DNA from: Tuctoria greenei
Lineage: Eukaryota > Streptophyta > Magnoliopsida > Poales > Poaceae
Reading direction: 5' to 3'
Assembly (NCBI GenBank): GCA_036927565.1
Contig: JAYESD010000005.1
Span: 94,342,301 to 94,406,300 of the forward strand
Length of the DNA: 64,000 nt
The notes below the pieces were generated by a model that saw only the letters and a program-made list of their open reading frames with translations, was not told the DNA's origin and did no database searches. Position 1 is the first letter of the stretch, and every line of letters starts with the position of its first letter. Position numbers and translations under genes: made by a program. This document shows, one piece after another, positions 24,352 to 35,409 of the stretch.

Positions 24352-25972
24352 TCAACATTCATTGTCGGAGACGTCAGAATCGTCGTCGACGGAGGTGTAA
24401 ACAACCTTCAAGACTTTTTTAGGGTCCTGAAAGCCTAACTCCTCTTTAGCTGGAGCTTCGTCGACTTTCTGTTTTCCTTCCCTTTGACGGAAAGGAACTT
24501 CTTCCCGATGCTTGTTGTAGCGCTCGGTAAGGTTCGGAACCTCACAGCAGCCTTCCATGTTGTGGCTATTTGACTTGTGTATAGGACACCACATCTTGGA
24601 GCTGCCTCCGTCTTCAGGTGATGGCCGAGGTCATTTTTCGGGGCGTGGCCCCCGACCACCTGGAGCTGCAGCAGCTGCAGCTGTAGGTGTGCCGCCTGAC
24701 GGCTTCTTCTTGCCGTTGGACTTTTTCTTCTTCTTACCACTCCTGGAGGTAGTGGCTTCACCCTTGGAGGACTTTTTGTTATCCTCCAGAGGTGGTTGGG
24801 AGTGCATTTCACGGCCCTCTGCAGCTTTGGCGCATTTGTCTGCCAAGCTGAAGAGCTTCGTGATGCTGGTGATCTCCTTGGTCGCCAGCTTCTCTAGCAT
24901 CTTCTTGTCTCGTACGCCCTGTCTAAATGCCACAATAACAGAGGTGCTGGAGATAGAAGGAATAGTGTTTCGTACCTGGGAGAACCTCTGGATGAAGGAT
25001 CGCATGGATTCTCCCCCCATCTGCTTGACAGCAAAAAGGTCCAGTTCAGTGTCTGGTCAGGTGTATGAACTCTCGAAATTGGCGGTGAACTGTTGGCACA
25101 ATTCTGCCCAACTGTTGATGGAGTCGGGCGGAAGGCTCATGAACCAGGACCTGGTGGTCCTAGTCAAAGCCACGGGAAAGTAGTTGGCCATTACGGCCTC
25201 GTTGCCTCCGGCCACAAGAATTATGGTGGAGTAAATCTGGAGAAACTCGGCGGGATTGACAGTCCCGTCAAATTTCTCCGACAGGTGAGGTCGGAACTTT
25301 TGTGGCCATCTGACCATGCGTAGGTGCATGGCCAGAGCAGAACAACCTCCTCCTACTCCCTCAGGAGCAGGACTGTCTCGAGCCTCTCGCCTTTCACAAG
25401 CACACTCGATATGGACGCGGTCGTCCTGTTGGCGGTAATGGCGATCAAGCTCTGCCCTGGAGGTCGTGAGTTGAAAGCCTGGTTACCGTATGAGTGCGTC
25501 GCACCCCGGAAGGTAGCGACGTCACTTGTTGCGATGCAGCACGCCTCCTATGTTGGGAAGCGTGCGGACCAAGTCTACCCAACACAGTCCGATGCTGCGA
25601 TGGGACCCACCCCGAGGGGGGAGGACCTTTGTTGCTGATGCGATCGGCTGTTGTTGCAACCAAATGTTCCCCATCAGCCCTCCACTGATCCATTGCACCC
25701 TGGGATGCGCCTGGAGGTGGTGGGCATTGGAGAAGAGCACACGCGGCTTGGAGCGCGTGTTCAGGGTTGTTATTCACTGATGCCGTGACCGACGCAGATG
25801 CCCCGTCCCGCTGTCCAGCTTGATTTGCCGGTGCGGATGGCGGCGACGGAGGCATGACTCCTGCTGGAGCCACAACACCTGCTCGCTGCTGCACATTGGA
25901 GCGATTGCCCCCAGCAGGTTGCACTGCAGGGTTGACGTTGGACGATCTAGCAGCAGAGTTCATCATCTTCAA
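24352..25972 (-). pseudogene. Tat B gag
   Basis: Likely start is near 25966 (MMNSAARSSN), soon after the PBS. The capsid region begins MRWPQKFRPHLSEKFDG-like at about 25320 and includes NYFPVALTRTTRSWFMSLP and QLCQQ-type helices. Lys-rich KKKKKSNGKKK follows (about 24730), then a Cys/His segment WCPIHKSNSHNMEGC (about 24595-24550). In-frame stops include TGA after SSYT (about 25057), TGA after GPRPEK (24631-24633, shared with element A) and one after DNEC (24352). The N-terminal part is Ala/Pro-rich. Confidence 0.85.
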
Positions 25973-25983
25973 ATCTCGGGCGC

Positions 25984-26000
25984 CTCTATCTGGCGCGCCA
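25984..26000 (-). promoter_or_regulatory. primer binding site of Tat element B
   Basis: Two bases after the 5' LTR the minus strand reads TGGCGCGCCAGATAGAG. It begins TGG as a tRNA 3' CCA complement should. I did not assign the tRNA. Confidence 0.65.
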
Positions 26001-26002
26001 GC

Positions 26003-26849
26003 TGTCGGAGGCTTGATCTAGCAGTTCTCCCGGTACTATCGTTGGTAGCCCGCAGATTTTATAGTTCGATATTGGGCACGCAGAGATTCAAAAGACGATG
26101 CCAAATGGACACAAGGATTTACGTTGTTCGGGCCGCCTGAGCGTAATACCCTACTCCACGGGGTGTGTAGTTGTTGTATTGGGTATCAAAGCTGTCTCTG
26201 AGAGGGTTCAAGAGAGCCAAGAGCCGTCCCATGTGTATCGTCGACCAGTCCTTTTATAGTACAAGGACCGGTCGTTACACCGTTAGCCTGGCCCGACATG
26301 TGGCCCTGGCGGTTCCTGATGCTTAATACACAATTAATGAGATTAATTACCTTTAATGGCATGGTAACGGGCTTGACAATTCCATTACCAGTATTAAGGG
26401 CCTTCCGATCATGTGTCATTAATATGGTATTAATGACACTTAATCGGGTCTTGAAGTCTTTGATTACTCCTTAAAAGTCCGAGCCGTTGGGGGTCCACCA
26501 GTCTGATTGTTGAGGCTGAAGGTACGGCGATTGGACACGTGGCAGCATCAGAGCTTTCTGTCTGGGATGGGTAGGTCCCGTGTAGATGTACACGTGTCGG
26601 TACTGGAGCTTCCCTCTGTCGGGGGTTAGGTCCGGGGGTGCCACACAAGTGTTTAGCTTGGAGCTATCCTATGTGTGGGATGTAGGTCCGGTTGCAGTAT
26701 ACACATGGCAGCACCAGGACTAACCATAGATGGGAGGCAGGTCCAGTCCCGTATGAACGTGGGGCCTTTGCAGGTCTTCAACTCAGACAGGTGAAGTTCC
26801 TTTGGTCTTTTTTAGTCCCAAGAGGTATACGGTACACAGTGTACCGAAA
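26003..26849 (-). repeat. 5' LTR of Tat element B
   Basis: It pairs with 13840-14688. The outer end is CCGAAA instead of CCGACA on the plus strand. The TATAAAAG box is at 26251-26258. Confidence 0.9.
26251..26258 (-). promoter_or_regulatory. TATA box in LTR
   Basis: TATAAAAGGACTGG on the minus strand in the 5' LTR of Tat B, so the likely promoter of its gag-pol RNA. Confidence 0.6.
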
Positions 26850-29800
26850 GGTGCCACACGCGTGCGCATGCTGAGCTCCTTCGCATTGGCTAGGTCCACA
26901 TGGACCCGACCCTTAGTTAGGCGCCAGGCCCTTGGTTCACAGCACCGCACATTGTTGAGCAACTGAATCCTGGTCCCCGGTCCTTAGTGACCCAGCACAC
27001 CCTCACTGCTAGATGCACCCGCACATGTACACGGACAGTGGTTGTCCCACATCACAGCCTCTGGTCTTGCGCAGAAACTGCTAGATCCACATGGCTAGTG
27101 GACACAGGACTTAACAAACCTCATTTAAAATATAGTAAAAATCCAGATAATTCCATATTCACTTATGAAACATATTAGTAATGATAAATGGACTACATAA
27201 ATTATGGGAACAAGTAGACTATTTAGAGATTATTAAAAAAATCATGTAATAAACTAGGAAAATTGGGAAAATCTATATTTAGCCTCCAAATTTAACAATC
27301 CCTTCACAAATAATAGTCTAAGGAGTACTATATATATTAATGAACATTGATAATATCATAACAAGTATTATTCAACCAATATAGGATATGGAGTAGTAAA
27401 TAATTATCATTCCTATGGGAAATTAGTTAAATTACCAACAGTTAGAAGAAAGTCATATGTAAACTTTAGATGGGCTGACTTCCTAACAAATAATTATCAA
27501 TAATTCCTTAGAATATAATGCTCAACATATATAATATAATTCAAGTGGTATTTGGCTAATACAAATTGTGGGATAAAGAATTAATTATCACTCCTATAGG
27601 AAAATCATGTAAATATGCATAATTAGTAAAATGCACATAGAAGCTTTCCATTTAATCGCTTCACAAAAGACCATCCAAATACTTCTAAAAATATATTATT
27701 ATAACTTATAGAATAATACTCAGCTAAAATAAACTATGGGATAGTGAATTAATTATCATCATCATAAAGAAACAATTAGAGAGCTATTAAATGAAGAAAC
27801 TCCACGAGAGCTCTAAATAAATAAGGATCCTCACTAGTAATCTTCTAAGAATCTCAATGGTCATATGCTAGAGAGAAACCAATCCATGTTCATGATCTTT
27901 GGAACATATTAACAAAATAACAGATTAAGAAGTTGAATAAATTAATGAGTCGGACATAGGCCTTTGTAAAGATATTCATTTAGCTCCAAAAATGTTAGAA
28001 CATATGCTTTTGTGTCTAAAATATTTGAGATCTACATTAATAGAACCTCACTAAATATACTAAGATGATTATAGAATAATTATAATGAAAGTATGGTTGA
28101 CTCATTCACCATAATATAAGTAATTTATAGTACAAACTAGTGAGTTCACATCAATTTGTCATAAACCATGTAAATGATTAGAAGCTTGAAGAAAACCATG
28201 TTAAACCTCAAGCTTGGAAGTCATGTCAACATAACTACATAAATATATTAGCATAAAACTATAACGTGATAAACTTAAGATTTTGGCAACTAAACTAATA
28301 AGATCGATAAAACCATTATAGCCTTTCGACGACCATTTAGATGACCAATAAAATAGTAATGTTTCCAAATAAGCCACTAGGGGAGTGTTGTAAGTCTTCT
28401 AAGAAACATAGCAACTGCATTATTGAATAAATGCTTGTATTTATTGAAGTTTCATTTGGATTCCTTGGATATTTATCGATGAATCATATTCTATTCGCGT
28501 AGCCACATACTTTGTAATCAAAGAGTTTGTGAAGCAGATATTCGAGACTTAGATCACAAAGAACTGGACAAAGACTTTGGTAAACATTGTAAAGGCAAGC
28601 TCTAACTCCTTGATCATGTTTCACCTATGTTTTACAATCGCACCTATTGCCTGTTTTCATTGCATGACTGGATGTCTATTTTAGAACGTTGATATGCTAT
28701 GAACCACTTGAAATGTGGTAGCATGAGCTATGTCGATGACCGAGTATCGGTCTTAGCTACTAGCCAACGAGAAACAGTAACACGATAGTTGCTCACTATC
28801 AACAGCTTGAAACAAGACACTGCATCAGTTACGATAATAGCAGTGACTAACACAATCCCCTCCTTGACCTTGACAACACAACCCCTTGACAACCTAACAG
28901 CTTCATCACTGCACTATAGCAATGATGTGAGCACCTTCTTATTACTATTATGCTTAGGAACCTCTGCGATATATGTTCACATCGTGAATCACTACACACT
29001 ATATACATGATTGTGAAATGTGTTAAAAGGTGTTTTGTGGTGTGAGTTGGGATATGGGTAGGTGATTAATGAACTTTGTGTGGAAGAGGGAGGGTGGTTG
29101 AGGCGGATATGGTGATGGGATGCTGAGTGCTCCCTAAGAGGTATACCAGCCGCGGCTGCATATTCAGTGTAACACACCGATTGATGTTGAGTGCTTCAGT
29201 AATAGTCCAATGACCATGTTTTCTGGACTAGCCTTATGCTAAGTACTTTAGTTTAATTCGGTGTTGTGTGATCTGGGCTAGTCCTTCTACCAAGGACGGA
29301 TGAAGCCGCCTCACCAATATAAGGACTGGTTCATTTGACCTCAACAAGTGATTTCGTACAACCAAAAACCACAGAACCTGTATGGGCAGGACTCCCTCGA
29401 CCTTTCTTGTGACTACCACATGAGACACCTAGAGAGCCATGGAGGGCACGGTGGACCAGGAAATGGCACGAGGTCCTAGGACCATTCGATGTTTGGCTAG
29501 GTAGTGAATACCCAAATAGTCCCTGCATCAGGCTGAGGTGTGATTGTAGGGTTACTCGGGGAAGATGAGATGAGCGTCATGTCGCACTGCAGTGGGCATG
29601 ACATGTGAGTAAAGTGTACAAACTCTGCAGAGTTGTAATCTATCTGGATAGTTGCTCTCACAGTCTTGGCGCACTATGATCTGGGCTTCTTATGATTAGC
29701 ATTAGTGCATCTCCATGAAGAGTGTGTGTGGGTGGGTGGGTGGCCGAGGCCACCGTGTTTTCAGAAAGTTTTGGCATGCGTGCCGGAGTCGTGAGGGCCA

Positions 29801-30367
29801 GGGGTCCGAAGACTCATCTAAAAGTGAGGGAACTGGCGGGATGGTCTGAAACTCCTCTAGAGCCTGCCAACTATAATAATACTGATTCAACTACTTCTCC
29901 TTCTTATTGCAAAACTCTTTTCAAAGATAACCTTGCATAAAATGCTTTTTGGCAAAACTAAGCTGTATGGCCTCTCCTTGCTACAAGTCCTAATGCATGA
30001 AACACTTCCCCTTGAGTAGTGTTAGGGCTTGTAGAGTACCTTATGTACTCAATCTTTCTTTATATGTGGTTTATCAGAAGATGAAGAAGTTGAAGCGTGT
30101 GAGGTTGACGCTTAGGTCTAGTCCTACTTCCCAAGTCTGCCTATTGAGCATGGCACCATTTTGCTCTGCTAGTTTTGAGGATTTATCTATTTCGATGGTC
30201 ATCCCCGACCATGTCCAACGTAATCTAGATCATGTTTGTAGGACTTATATTGATTATTAATAAAGAATCATTGTATTGATCTTGATCTATTCTGTTGTGT
30301 GTCTAACTATTGATCCAAGGATTGGTACGAGAAGCACAAGTGGACCCTCTGAAGGTGGGTCTTGATG
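26850..30367. other. right part of the long LTR, non-coding
   Basis: Positions 27120-28480 are strongly AT-rich and 28500-30360 have mixed composition. No protein coding pattern was found. An AATAAA at 30259 lies near the end as expected for an LTR. The last bases lead directly to the duplicated GGCAC. Confidence 0.6.
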
Positions 30368-30560
30368 GGCACTTGGCTTTTTTTACTCAGGCGGTCCATT
30401 AAAAAATACGTATGTAATGTCCAATGACTAATAGCCGCCTGTGATGATAAAGCATTACAGGCGGCTCAAAATCTAAACTGCTGGTGTAAACATATCCCTT
30501 TTTATAGGTGGTCTGTTTGAAGAAGCAACCTGTGATCTTCGCGATTAATACAAGCATATC
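30368..30560. repeat. E1 left subterminal repeats (continued)
   Basis: After the GGCAC duplication the E1 sequence resumes, with TACTCAGGCGG, AGCCGCCTGTGATG, TTACAGGCGGCTC and a degraded TATAGGTGGTC. They correspond one to one with the repeats at 53278-53080 in E2. Confidence 0.8.
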
Positions 30561-30858
30561 TCTTGAAGTATCGCTCGTGATATTCAATTACTTCTCGCAG
30601 TCGATTGCTAATAAAGCGATGGGGCGTGCGACCTTTGTGATTACCGAGGGGAACGCACAGAGATCGTGCATGCGCCATTTGAATTCAATTTGAAGCATCC
30701 CATTAGTGCACGCCGAGAGGCGAACCACCAGCGAGACGATGATATAAAGACACCTCACACATTTCTCTTCTTCGCACACCATTGATTGTCTTCTCTGCAC
30801 AACTGTAGTACTACTCTTGCCCTCCTTTCTCCTCCGTCCCCATCGACCTCCACACCAA

Positions 30859-31251
30859 ATGGCAGACAACCAGATGCCGCCGCTAAGCCCGTCGAGGGAG
30901 CCAACGGCAAAGTGGCTTCGATCCCCACCCTTGAGCTCCAAGAAAATGGAGGACGAGCGTCACGACATGGTGCGAGATGTATTTAATAGTAGATATCGCT
31001 CCATGCAACATTTGGGTCTCGGTACTCTTCCAGAACATATTGTAATGTGCACCATGGGCCACTACTTGTTCGGACACACAAAAGTGGTCAGTCATCTCGA
31101 CGCTCTGTGGGAGACGATGGCTCAGGAGCTTGGGGTCAACGGCAGCAGGAATCTGGTGGCGACGATGGCCAGGAGACTAGGTTTCCTGGTTACAACGCCA
31201 GAGGTGTGCCAGGAGTCCCAGAAGACCGAGGAGGAGGAGGATGAGGAATAG
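30859..31251 (+). CDS. uncharacterised 130-aa acidic-tailed protein of CACTA element E1
   Basis: Start ATG at 30859 (MADNQMPPLSPS), chosen because the sister element E2 has MADKKTPPPSPP at its own start. The protein has a Pro/Ser-rich head of about 35 residues. Then follow a conserved middle (DMVRDVFNSRYRSMQHLGLG, LPEHIVM, HLDALWETMAQELG) and NLVATMARRLGFL, and an acidic end KTEEEEDEE. No family comes to mind and there are no transmembrane or signal segments. The reading frame is fully open here, unlike the frameshifted E2 copy (52412-52829, minus). It lies just inside the left subterminal repeats, where CACTA genes usually start. It might be a reduced TNPA-like gene or a captured host gene; neither is shown. 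Confidence 0.55.
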   Translation: MADNQMPPLSPSREPTAKWLRSPPLSSKKMEDERHDMVRDVFNSRYRSMQHLGLGTLPEHIVMCTMGHYLFGHTKVVSHLDALWETMAQELGVNGSRNLVATMARRLGFLVTTPEVCQESQKTEEEEDEE

Positions 31252-32075
31252 AATTAGTTGTTTTCCTTTTCTTGTTTTTAATTGATATTGTTTATCTTTT
31301 TTGTTTTTTAATGTTTTTAAGTTAATCAACTTAATTTTGTTGATCTATGTGTGCTCTGTTGTTCATTGGTGTGCTATTTGTTGTGTCGTTAATTAACTTA
31401 GTTCTAATTGCTGATCATCGAATGCATGTGTTTCTAATATTCGATCATCGAATGGACATGTTATATATATAAATTAATGGACTATATATTACCATCAACT
31501 AATGGAATATATATCGCATTAATGGATGTGTTACACACTATTGATGTGGTAAAGTTTATTCACATATGTATCGCATCAGTTGATCACAAAGTGTTATAAG
31601 TTTTCATATACGGTTCTTAACTAAAAGATGCCTATGATAATAATATTTATAAATATCCTGGTGCGACTCTTCAGCTTCCTAGGTGGTGTTTAACTAGCCG
31701 TTGTCCGAGAAAATTGTATTTATAAATTGTTTAAAACATTTTCACATGCAGGGATTACTAGATGGGTCGCTTGTAATACTAAACATCTATAAATTAAGTG
31801 TCGACCGCATCCCGCAAAACTAAGTCTGTGAAAACTTTCATTTTGCTGCCAAGCCCTCCCTCACCACCGTCGCCGCCGAGCGTCATCCTCACCCTCGCCG
31901 TCCTAGCCCTCGATGCGGTCGCTCTCGTCACTATCACCACCAAGCGCCGTCCTCGCCCTCCCCATGGTCGCTCTCGCCGTTGTCACCGCAGAGTGTCGCC
32001 GTCAACCTCGCTCTCAAAGTATTGATTTTCTGCTCCTTGTATTGTTACTGTGTATAGATTTTCCATATATGTATA
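31252..32075. other. E1 interior, non-coding
   Basis: T-rich DNA runs to about 31790. A GC-rich segment follows (31840-32020, with PSPPSPPSVILTLAVLALD in one frame) that is matched on the minus strand of E2 at about 51900-51740. No convincing gene. Confidence 0.55.
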
Positions 32076-32958
32076 TGTCGGTACCCTACGTATCGGATAC
32101 CCCTTGGGACTACGAAGAGTGCAAAGGAACTCCACCAATCTGAGTTGAAGACCTTCAAAGGCCCCACGTGTCATACGGAACCAGACCTGCCTCCCTTCTA
32201 TGGTTAGTCCCAGTGCTGCCACGTGTATCATAAACCGGAGCTACATTCCATACATGGGATAGCTCTGGACTAGATACCTGTGTGGCACCCCCGGACCTAA
32301 CCCCCAACAGAGGGAAGCTCTGGTACTGACACGTGTACAACATCACCGGACCTACTCGTCCAAGACAGTAAGCTTCGGAGCTACCACACGTCCAACCCCC
32401 GGACCTTCAACTCCAACAGACAGATTGGTGGACCTCCAACGGCTCGGACCTTCAAGGAACAATTAAAGCTTCAAGACCCGATTATGTGTCATTAATGCTA
32501 TCTTAATGACAAATGATCGGAGGACCCTTAATACCAGTAACGCCGCCATCAAGGCCCGTTATCACACTGTTAAGGGTAATTAAGTACATTAACTGTGTAT
32601 TAAGCATCAGTAACCGCCAGGGCCACATGTCGGGCCAGGCTGACGATGCAACGGCAAGTCCTTGTACTATAAAAGGACTGGCCGAGTGATACACGGGGGG
32701 GCACATGCACCTGAGGATCTCACACGTGCCTAAGACTTCCAGACACTCCGGCCTCTCACACTTAAGCACTCAGACACTCAATACAACAACAACACACACC
32801 CGTGGAGTAGGGTATTATGCTCAGGCGGCCCGAACCACGTAAATACCTGTGTCAAATTGCCACCTTCTTTTGAATCTTCGCGCGCCCTAACCAAACTACA
32901 AAACTCTGCGTGCTACCAACGGTAGTACTGGGAGAATTGCCGGAATCAGACTCCGACA
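32076..32958 (+). repeat. 5' LTR of Tat element A
   Basis: TGTCGGTACCC start, CAGACTCCGACA end; TATAAAAG at 32668-32675. Confidence 0.93.
32668..32675 (+). promoter_or_regulatory. TATA box in LTR
   Basis: TATAAAAGGACTGG, the same promoter motif as in element B. Transcription is expected to begin about 30 bp downstream. Confidence 0.65.
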
Positions 32959-32960
32959 GT

Positions 32961-32978
32961 TGGCGCTCCAGGTAGGGG
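32961..32978 (+). promoter_or_regulatory. primer binding site of Tat element A
   Basis: TGGCGCTCCAGGTAGGGG starts two bases after the LTR. It is the same type as in element B and the 3.1 kb element (TGGCGCGCCAGGTAGGGG). Confidence 0.7.
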
Positions 32979-32994
32979 CGCCTGAGATTTAAAG

Positions 32995-34548
32995 ATGGTG
33001 AATTCTGCTGTTGGATCGTCCAATGACAATCATGTTGCGCAACCTGCTGGGGGCAATCCCTCCAACACGCACCAGCCAGCAGGTGCTGTGGCTCCAGCAG
33101 GAGTCATGCCACAACCGCCACCATCTGCCTCGGTTAATCAAGCTGGACAGCGAGACAGGGCGACCGCGTCGATCACTGCATCGACAAACAACAACCCTGA
33201 ACATGCGCTTCATGCTGCGCATGCTCTTCTCCAACATCCACCGCCTCCAGGAGCATCCCAGGGTGCAATGGAGCAGTAGAGAGATGATATGGATCATTTG
33301 GTTGCAGCAGCAGCCGATCGCATCAGCAATCAAGGTCCTCCCCCCTCGGGGCGGGCCCAATCGCAGCATCGAACCTTGTCGGGTACACTCAGTCCGCACG
33401 CTTCGCAGCACAGGAGGCATGCTGCATCTCAAAAGGCGACGTCGCTGCCTTCCGGGGCGCGACGTACTCACACGATAACGAGGCTTTCGACTCATGACCA
33501 CTGAGTGGAGCTCGATCGTCGTTATCGGCAACAGGACGACCGCGTCCACATCGAGCGCGCTCGCGAGAGGCGAGAGGCTTGAGATAGTCCTACTCCTGAG
33601 GGAGTAGGAGGAGGTTGTTCTGCATTGGCCATGCACTTACGCATGGTCAGATGGCCGCAGAAGTTTCGGCCTCACCTGCCAGAGAAATTTGATGGGACTG
33701 TGAATCCCGCTGATTTTTTCCAAATCTACTCCATTGCAATCCTTGTGGCTGGGGGCAATGAGGCCGTAATGGCCAATTATTTCCCTGTGGCTTTAACTGG
33801 GACAATCAGGTATTGGTTCATGAGCCTCCCGCTTGTCTCCGTCAATAGTTGGGTGGAGTTGTGCCAACAGTTCACTGCCAATTTTGGGAGCTCATACACC
33901 CGACCAGGCACAAAACTGGATCTTTTTGCCATCAAGCAAAAAGGGGGAGAATCCTTGCGATCTTTCATCCAAAGGTTCTCCCAGGTATGAAATACCATTC
34001 CTTCTATCTCAAGCGCTTCTGTTATTGTAGCATTCAGGCAGGGCGTTTGAGATAAGAAGATGTTGCAGAAGCTAGCGACCAAGGAAGTCACCAGCATCAC
34101 AGAACTCTTCAGCTTGGCAGACAAGTGTGCCAAGGCTGCTGAGGGCTGTGAAATGCACTCCCAACCACCTCCGGAGGCTAATAAAATGTCCTCCAAGGGT
34201 GAAGCCACTACCTCCGAGAGTGGCAAGAAGAAGAAAAAGTCCAACGGCAAGAAGAAGCTGTCGGCCGGCACACCTACTGCTGCAGCTGCTGCAGCTCCGG
34301 GTGGCTGGGGGCCACGCCCCGAGAAATGACCTCAGCTGTCGTCTGAAGACGATGACAGCTCCAAGATTTGGTGTCCCATACACAAGCCAAATAGCCACAA
34401 CCTAGAAGGCTGCCGAGAGGTCCAGAACCTCGCCGAGCGCTACAACAAGATACGAGAAGAAGATCCTTTCTGTCAAAGGGAAGGAAAACAAAAGATCGAT
34501 GAAGCTCCGGTTGAAGAGGAGTTAGGCTTTCAGGACCCCAAAAAGGTC
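32995..34548 (+). pseudogene. Tat A gag
   Basis: One frame starts MVNSAVGSSNDN at 32995. An Ala/Pro-rich N-terminal part leads to a capsid region starting MVRWPQKFRPHLPEKFDG near 33640. After that come a Lys-rich segment (KKKKKSNGKKK, about 34230) and WCPIHKPNSHNLEGC (about 34370). Stops in frame are TAG 33277, TGA 33502, a TGA near 33580, TGA 33988, TGA near 34048 and TGA 34327. At 33988 and 34048 element B has CGA, so these are C-to-T decay. The TGA at 34327 is shared with B. Confidence 0.88.
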
Positions 34549-35409
34549 TTGAAGGCTGTTTACACCTCCGTTGACGACGACTCCGACGTCTCCAACAATG
34601 AGCATCGGAAGACCATGAACACCATCTTTGGTGGTTTGTGGGACATCACCTCCCGTCGTGTCCTCAAGATAATGCGGCAGGACATGGCCTCTGTAGCTCC
34701 CACTGCCAGGGCGGAGCCTCATCGGAAGTGGATGGATACAGCCATCACCTTCGATGCTTCGGACTGCCCTCGGAACATGATCGGAGCTGACCAACTTCCA
34801 CTGATGGTATTTCTGACCATCAATAACGTCCATCTCCACCATGTAATGGTGGACGGAGGCTCGGGGCTGAACCTCATAAGCTTCGAAGCCTTCGTCAAGC
34901 TTTAGCTCCGACCTTTGGATCTTCGCCCCTCTCGACCTTTCTCTAGAGTAGGTTCGGGGGCCACAACTCCACTCGGTGCCATTACTCTCCCGGTGACCTT
35001 CGGGACTCGAGAGAATTACAGGACCGAGAAGTTGGTCTTCGACGTGGCGCAGTTCAACTTGCCTTTCAATGCCATCTTGGGCAGGCCAGACTTGTACAAA
35101 TTCATGGCTGCTGCTCATTATGGCTACTTGGTGTTGAAGATGCCAACGCCCTCAGGCGTTCTCCGGATCCACGAAGACCGCACCACTGGAGTTACTGCTC
35201 TGGAAGAACTTCATGCGCTTGCTACAGCGCAGGAGGAAGAACGCGGAAAGGAACAAGCTCTGAAGCCTCGGAGCATTCGTCATCGAGGCTCAACCTCCGC
35301 ACCTCGTGTGCCACCAAGCGGCGACACCGACATTCCAGTCAAAGTCGTCCAAATTGGTTCCGACGCTGCTCAGACCACTCATATATCGGGAGGTCTGAAC
35401 GACAAATAG
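34549..35409 (+). pseudogene. Tat A aspartic protease region
   Basis: The frame continues from gag. The protease motif is VMVDGGSGLNLIS near 34845-34885, followed by a TAG at 34903. The flanking MNTIFGGLWDITS and GRPDLYKFMAAAHYGYLVLK match element B. The frame ends at TAG 35407-35409 after GGLNDK, a stop that B shares. Confidence 0.88.

Larger units (their letters stand above)
13840..26849 (-). mobile_element. Tat-lineage Ty3/gypsy element B with antisense ORF
   Basis: LTRs lie at 13840-14688 and 26003-26849. The target duplication is GGCGC (13835-13839) and GGTGC (26850-26854), one mismatch. The pol genes read on the minus strand; a second long ORF reads on the plus strand between pol and the 3' LTR (15226-18686). 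A second, archaeal-type RNase H follows the normal one, as in Tat/Ogre elements, and an antisense ORF of the 'putative gypsy type transposon' family is known from Grande-like Tat elements. Length is 13.0 kb, equal to element A. Catalytic Asp to Asn changes in RT and IN, stops and frameshifts make it dead. It inserted in the long LTR. Confidence 0.92.
5545..30367 (+). mobile_element. probable solo Ty3/gypsy LTR containing nested elements
   Basis: It begins TGTTACAGCCC and ends GGTGGGTCTTGATG (degraded from a CA end), with a perfect 5 bp duplication GGCAC (5540-5544 and 30368-30372). Its own sequence is 5545-7367, 13763-13839 and 26850-30367, about 5.4 kb. It has a TATA box at 6530, an AT-rich middle and a poly(A)-signal-like AATAAA at 30259. 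No second copy of its start occurs inside, and there are no gag or pol genes of its own, so a solo LTR from LTR-LTR recombination is the simplest reading. The end portion (30180-30330) looks like long gypsy LTRs common in maize and sorghum; that is from memory, not a search. Confidence 0.7.

Noticed and set aside
28500..30300. Possible internal region with genes of the long gypsy element
   Set aside because: No gag or pol similarity in any frame, and the sequence runs directly to the duplicated target site, so it is part of the LTR.
31798..32025. Frame with PSPPSPPSVILTLAVLALD as a signal-like peptide
   Set aside because: The E2 counterpart has different frames; conserved as DNA, not as protein.
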